DNA from: Arbacia lixula
Lineage: Eukaryota > Echinodermata > Echinoidea > Arbacioida > Arbaciidae
NCBI GenBank assembly: GCA_963669155.1
Contig: OZ022584.1
Span: 15,929,417-15,993,416, forward strand
Direction: 5' to 3'
DNA length: 64,000 nucleotides
Translations under genes and position numbers: made by a program
The notes under the pieces: generated by a model
The model's database searches: none
Told to the model about the DNA's origin: nothing
What the model saw: only the letters and a program-made list of their open reading frames with translations
Part shown: in pieces, positions 63,361-64,000 of the stretch
Layout of the letters: the number at the start of each line of letters is the position of its first letter
Numbering within the stretch: the stretch's first letter is position 1

Positions 63361-64000
63361 GTTTGCCTTCCAGAGAGGATCCCCAAAGCCTCTCAAAAGC
63401 TCTCATAAAAAGCCCCCCAAAACCAACAGCCTCTGGGTAGTAATTCAATCGGTCCGATCAACGGCAGGGCCAGCGTCATCAATGCCAGTCAGGAGAACAG
63501 GAGGGTGTCAGAGCCAGCGCCACTATTGACATCCCCTAAATACCCCTTGTCAAGTACGCGGGCACTGGGGTTACCCCAATACAAAGCACAAATCTCAAGC
63601 AATTTGTAGCTTTTTCAAAGGCAACAAGAACACCACTTTTATTGCAATTGTTGGCAGACTGGCACATGGCTTTCTCTCAGGCACAAAGCGCGGCATTCAA
63701 TGTCATAAATGCCAATAATTATATTTCAAAATGGGTACGTAAATTGCAAACACTGCCCGTGCCATTTTTTCAACCTCTATTCAACCACGGCCCTCTCACC
63801 CGCAAAAAGCAGAAAACTAGAGAAGTGTGTGTGGGGGGGGGGGGGGATGCAATGGGAAACAGAGCAGCTTTCTTGCACAATGCAAACAGGGACAGCTATA
63901 TCCCAAAGTCTCTGTAATTTGCCAACTTGTAAAAAAGTGTATGCATACTGTCTGATTTACTCCCTTTATGTACATAACCTGTTTTCAGTTTTCTCACCAC
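63361..64000. other. Non-repetitive block at the right edge
   Basis: Balanced sequence with words such as TTTATTGCAATTG and CCAATAATTATA, plus a G run at 63831-63846. No COE exon could be read on the minus strand. Possibly regulatory; unproven. Confidence 0.35.

Noticed and set aside
62822-63448. 208-codon minus-strand open frame
   Set aside because: Translation of GA/CT microsatellite.

Overview
This is a gene-sparse, repeat-rich stretch of an animal nuclear genome. It carries parts of two conserved multi-exon genes, convergent (tail to tail) and about 11 kb apart. There are GT-AG introns, long introns, many (GA)n/(CT)n, (CA)n and poly-G/C tracts, several minisatellites and several short terminal-inverted-repeat (MITE-like) elements. 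Nothing bacterial, viral or CRISPR-like was seen. The COE protein has the single-helix form known from invertebrates, not the duplicated helix of vertebrate EBFs. With the microsatellite style, this suggests an invertebrate deuterostome, possibly a sea urchin or other echinoderm; that placement is inference.

Region 1 (1-~11,050, + strand): the 3' eight coding exons of CCT7, the eta subunit of the cytosolic chaperonin CCT/TRiC. The exons join in phase to 456 codons plus a TAA stop at 8561-8563. They match human CCT7 from about residue 90 to the end; the first ~90 codons lie left of the window. The introns contain duplicated segments. The most notable is a three-unit tandem repeat that copies the splice acceptor and first ~50-60 bases of exon 7 twice upstream of the real exon. 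A plausible poly(A) signal lies at 11,031.

Region 2 (~11,050-19,480): the interval between the two genes. It has a possible regulatory block near 12.9-13.2 kb, a 47-bp inverted repeat, and a piggyBac-type MITE inserted into another dispersed repeat near 14.4-14.7 kb. A ~4.5-kb AT-rich, repeat-poor segment follows and may be the 3' UTR of the minus-strand gene.

Region 3 (19,483-35,306, - strand): eight exons of the COE/EBF transcription factor (Collier/Olf/EBF family), joined in phase to 453 codons plus stop. They encode the end of the DNA-binding domain, the IPT/TIG domain, the helix-loop-helix and a Ser/Pro/Gly-rich C-terminal region. The most 3' exon is predicted from splice phase only.

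Region 4 (35,307-64,000): no coding exon was recognised. This is at least 28.7 kb of COE intron or upstream sequence; the N-terminal COE exons were not found. It holds microsatellites, a G-rich array (48.8-49.2 kb), a ~97-bp minisatellite (53.9-54.8 kb), an almost exact 525-bp tandem duplication (43.2-44.3 kb), a mariner-like foldback (40.0 kb), and islands of balanced-composition DNA that may be regulatory.

The two genes have unrelated roles (protein folding; neural, mesodermal and immune-cell transcription) and nothing suggests they work together. I found no convincing new biological system. The observations most worth checking are the partial-exon triplication in CCT7, the predicted COE terminal exon, and the nested or recently duplicated repeats.
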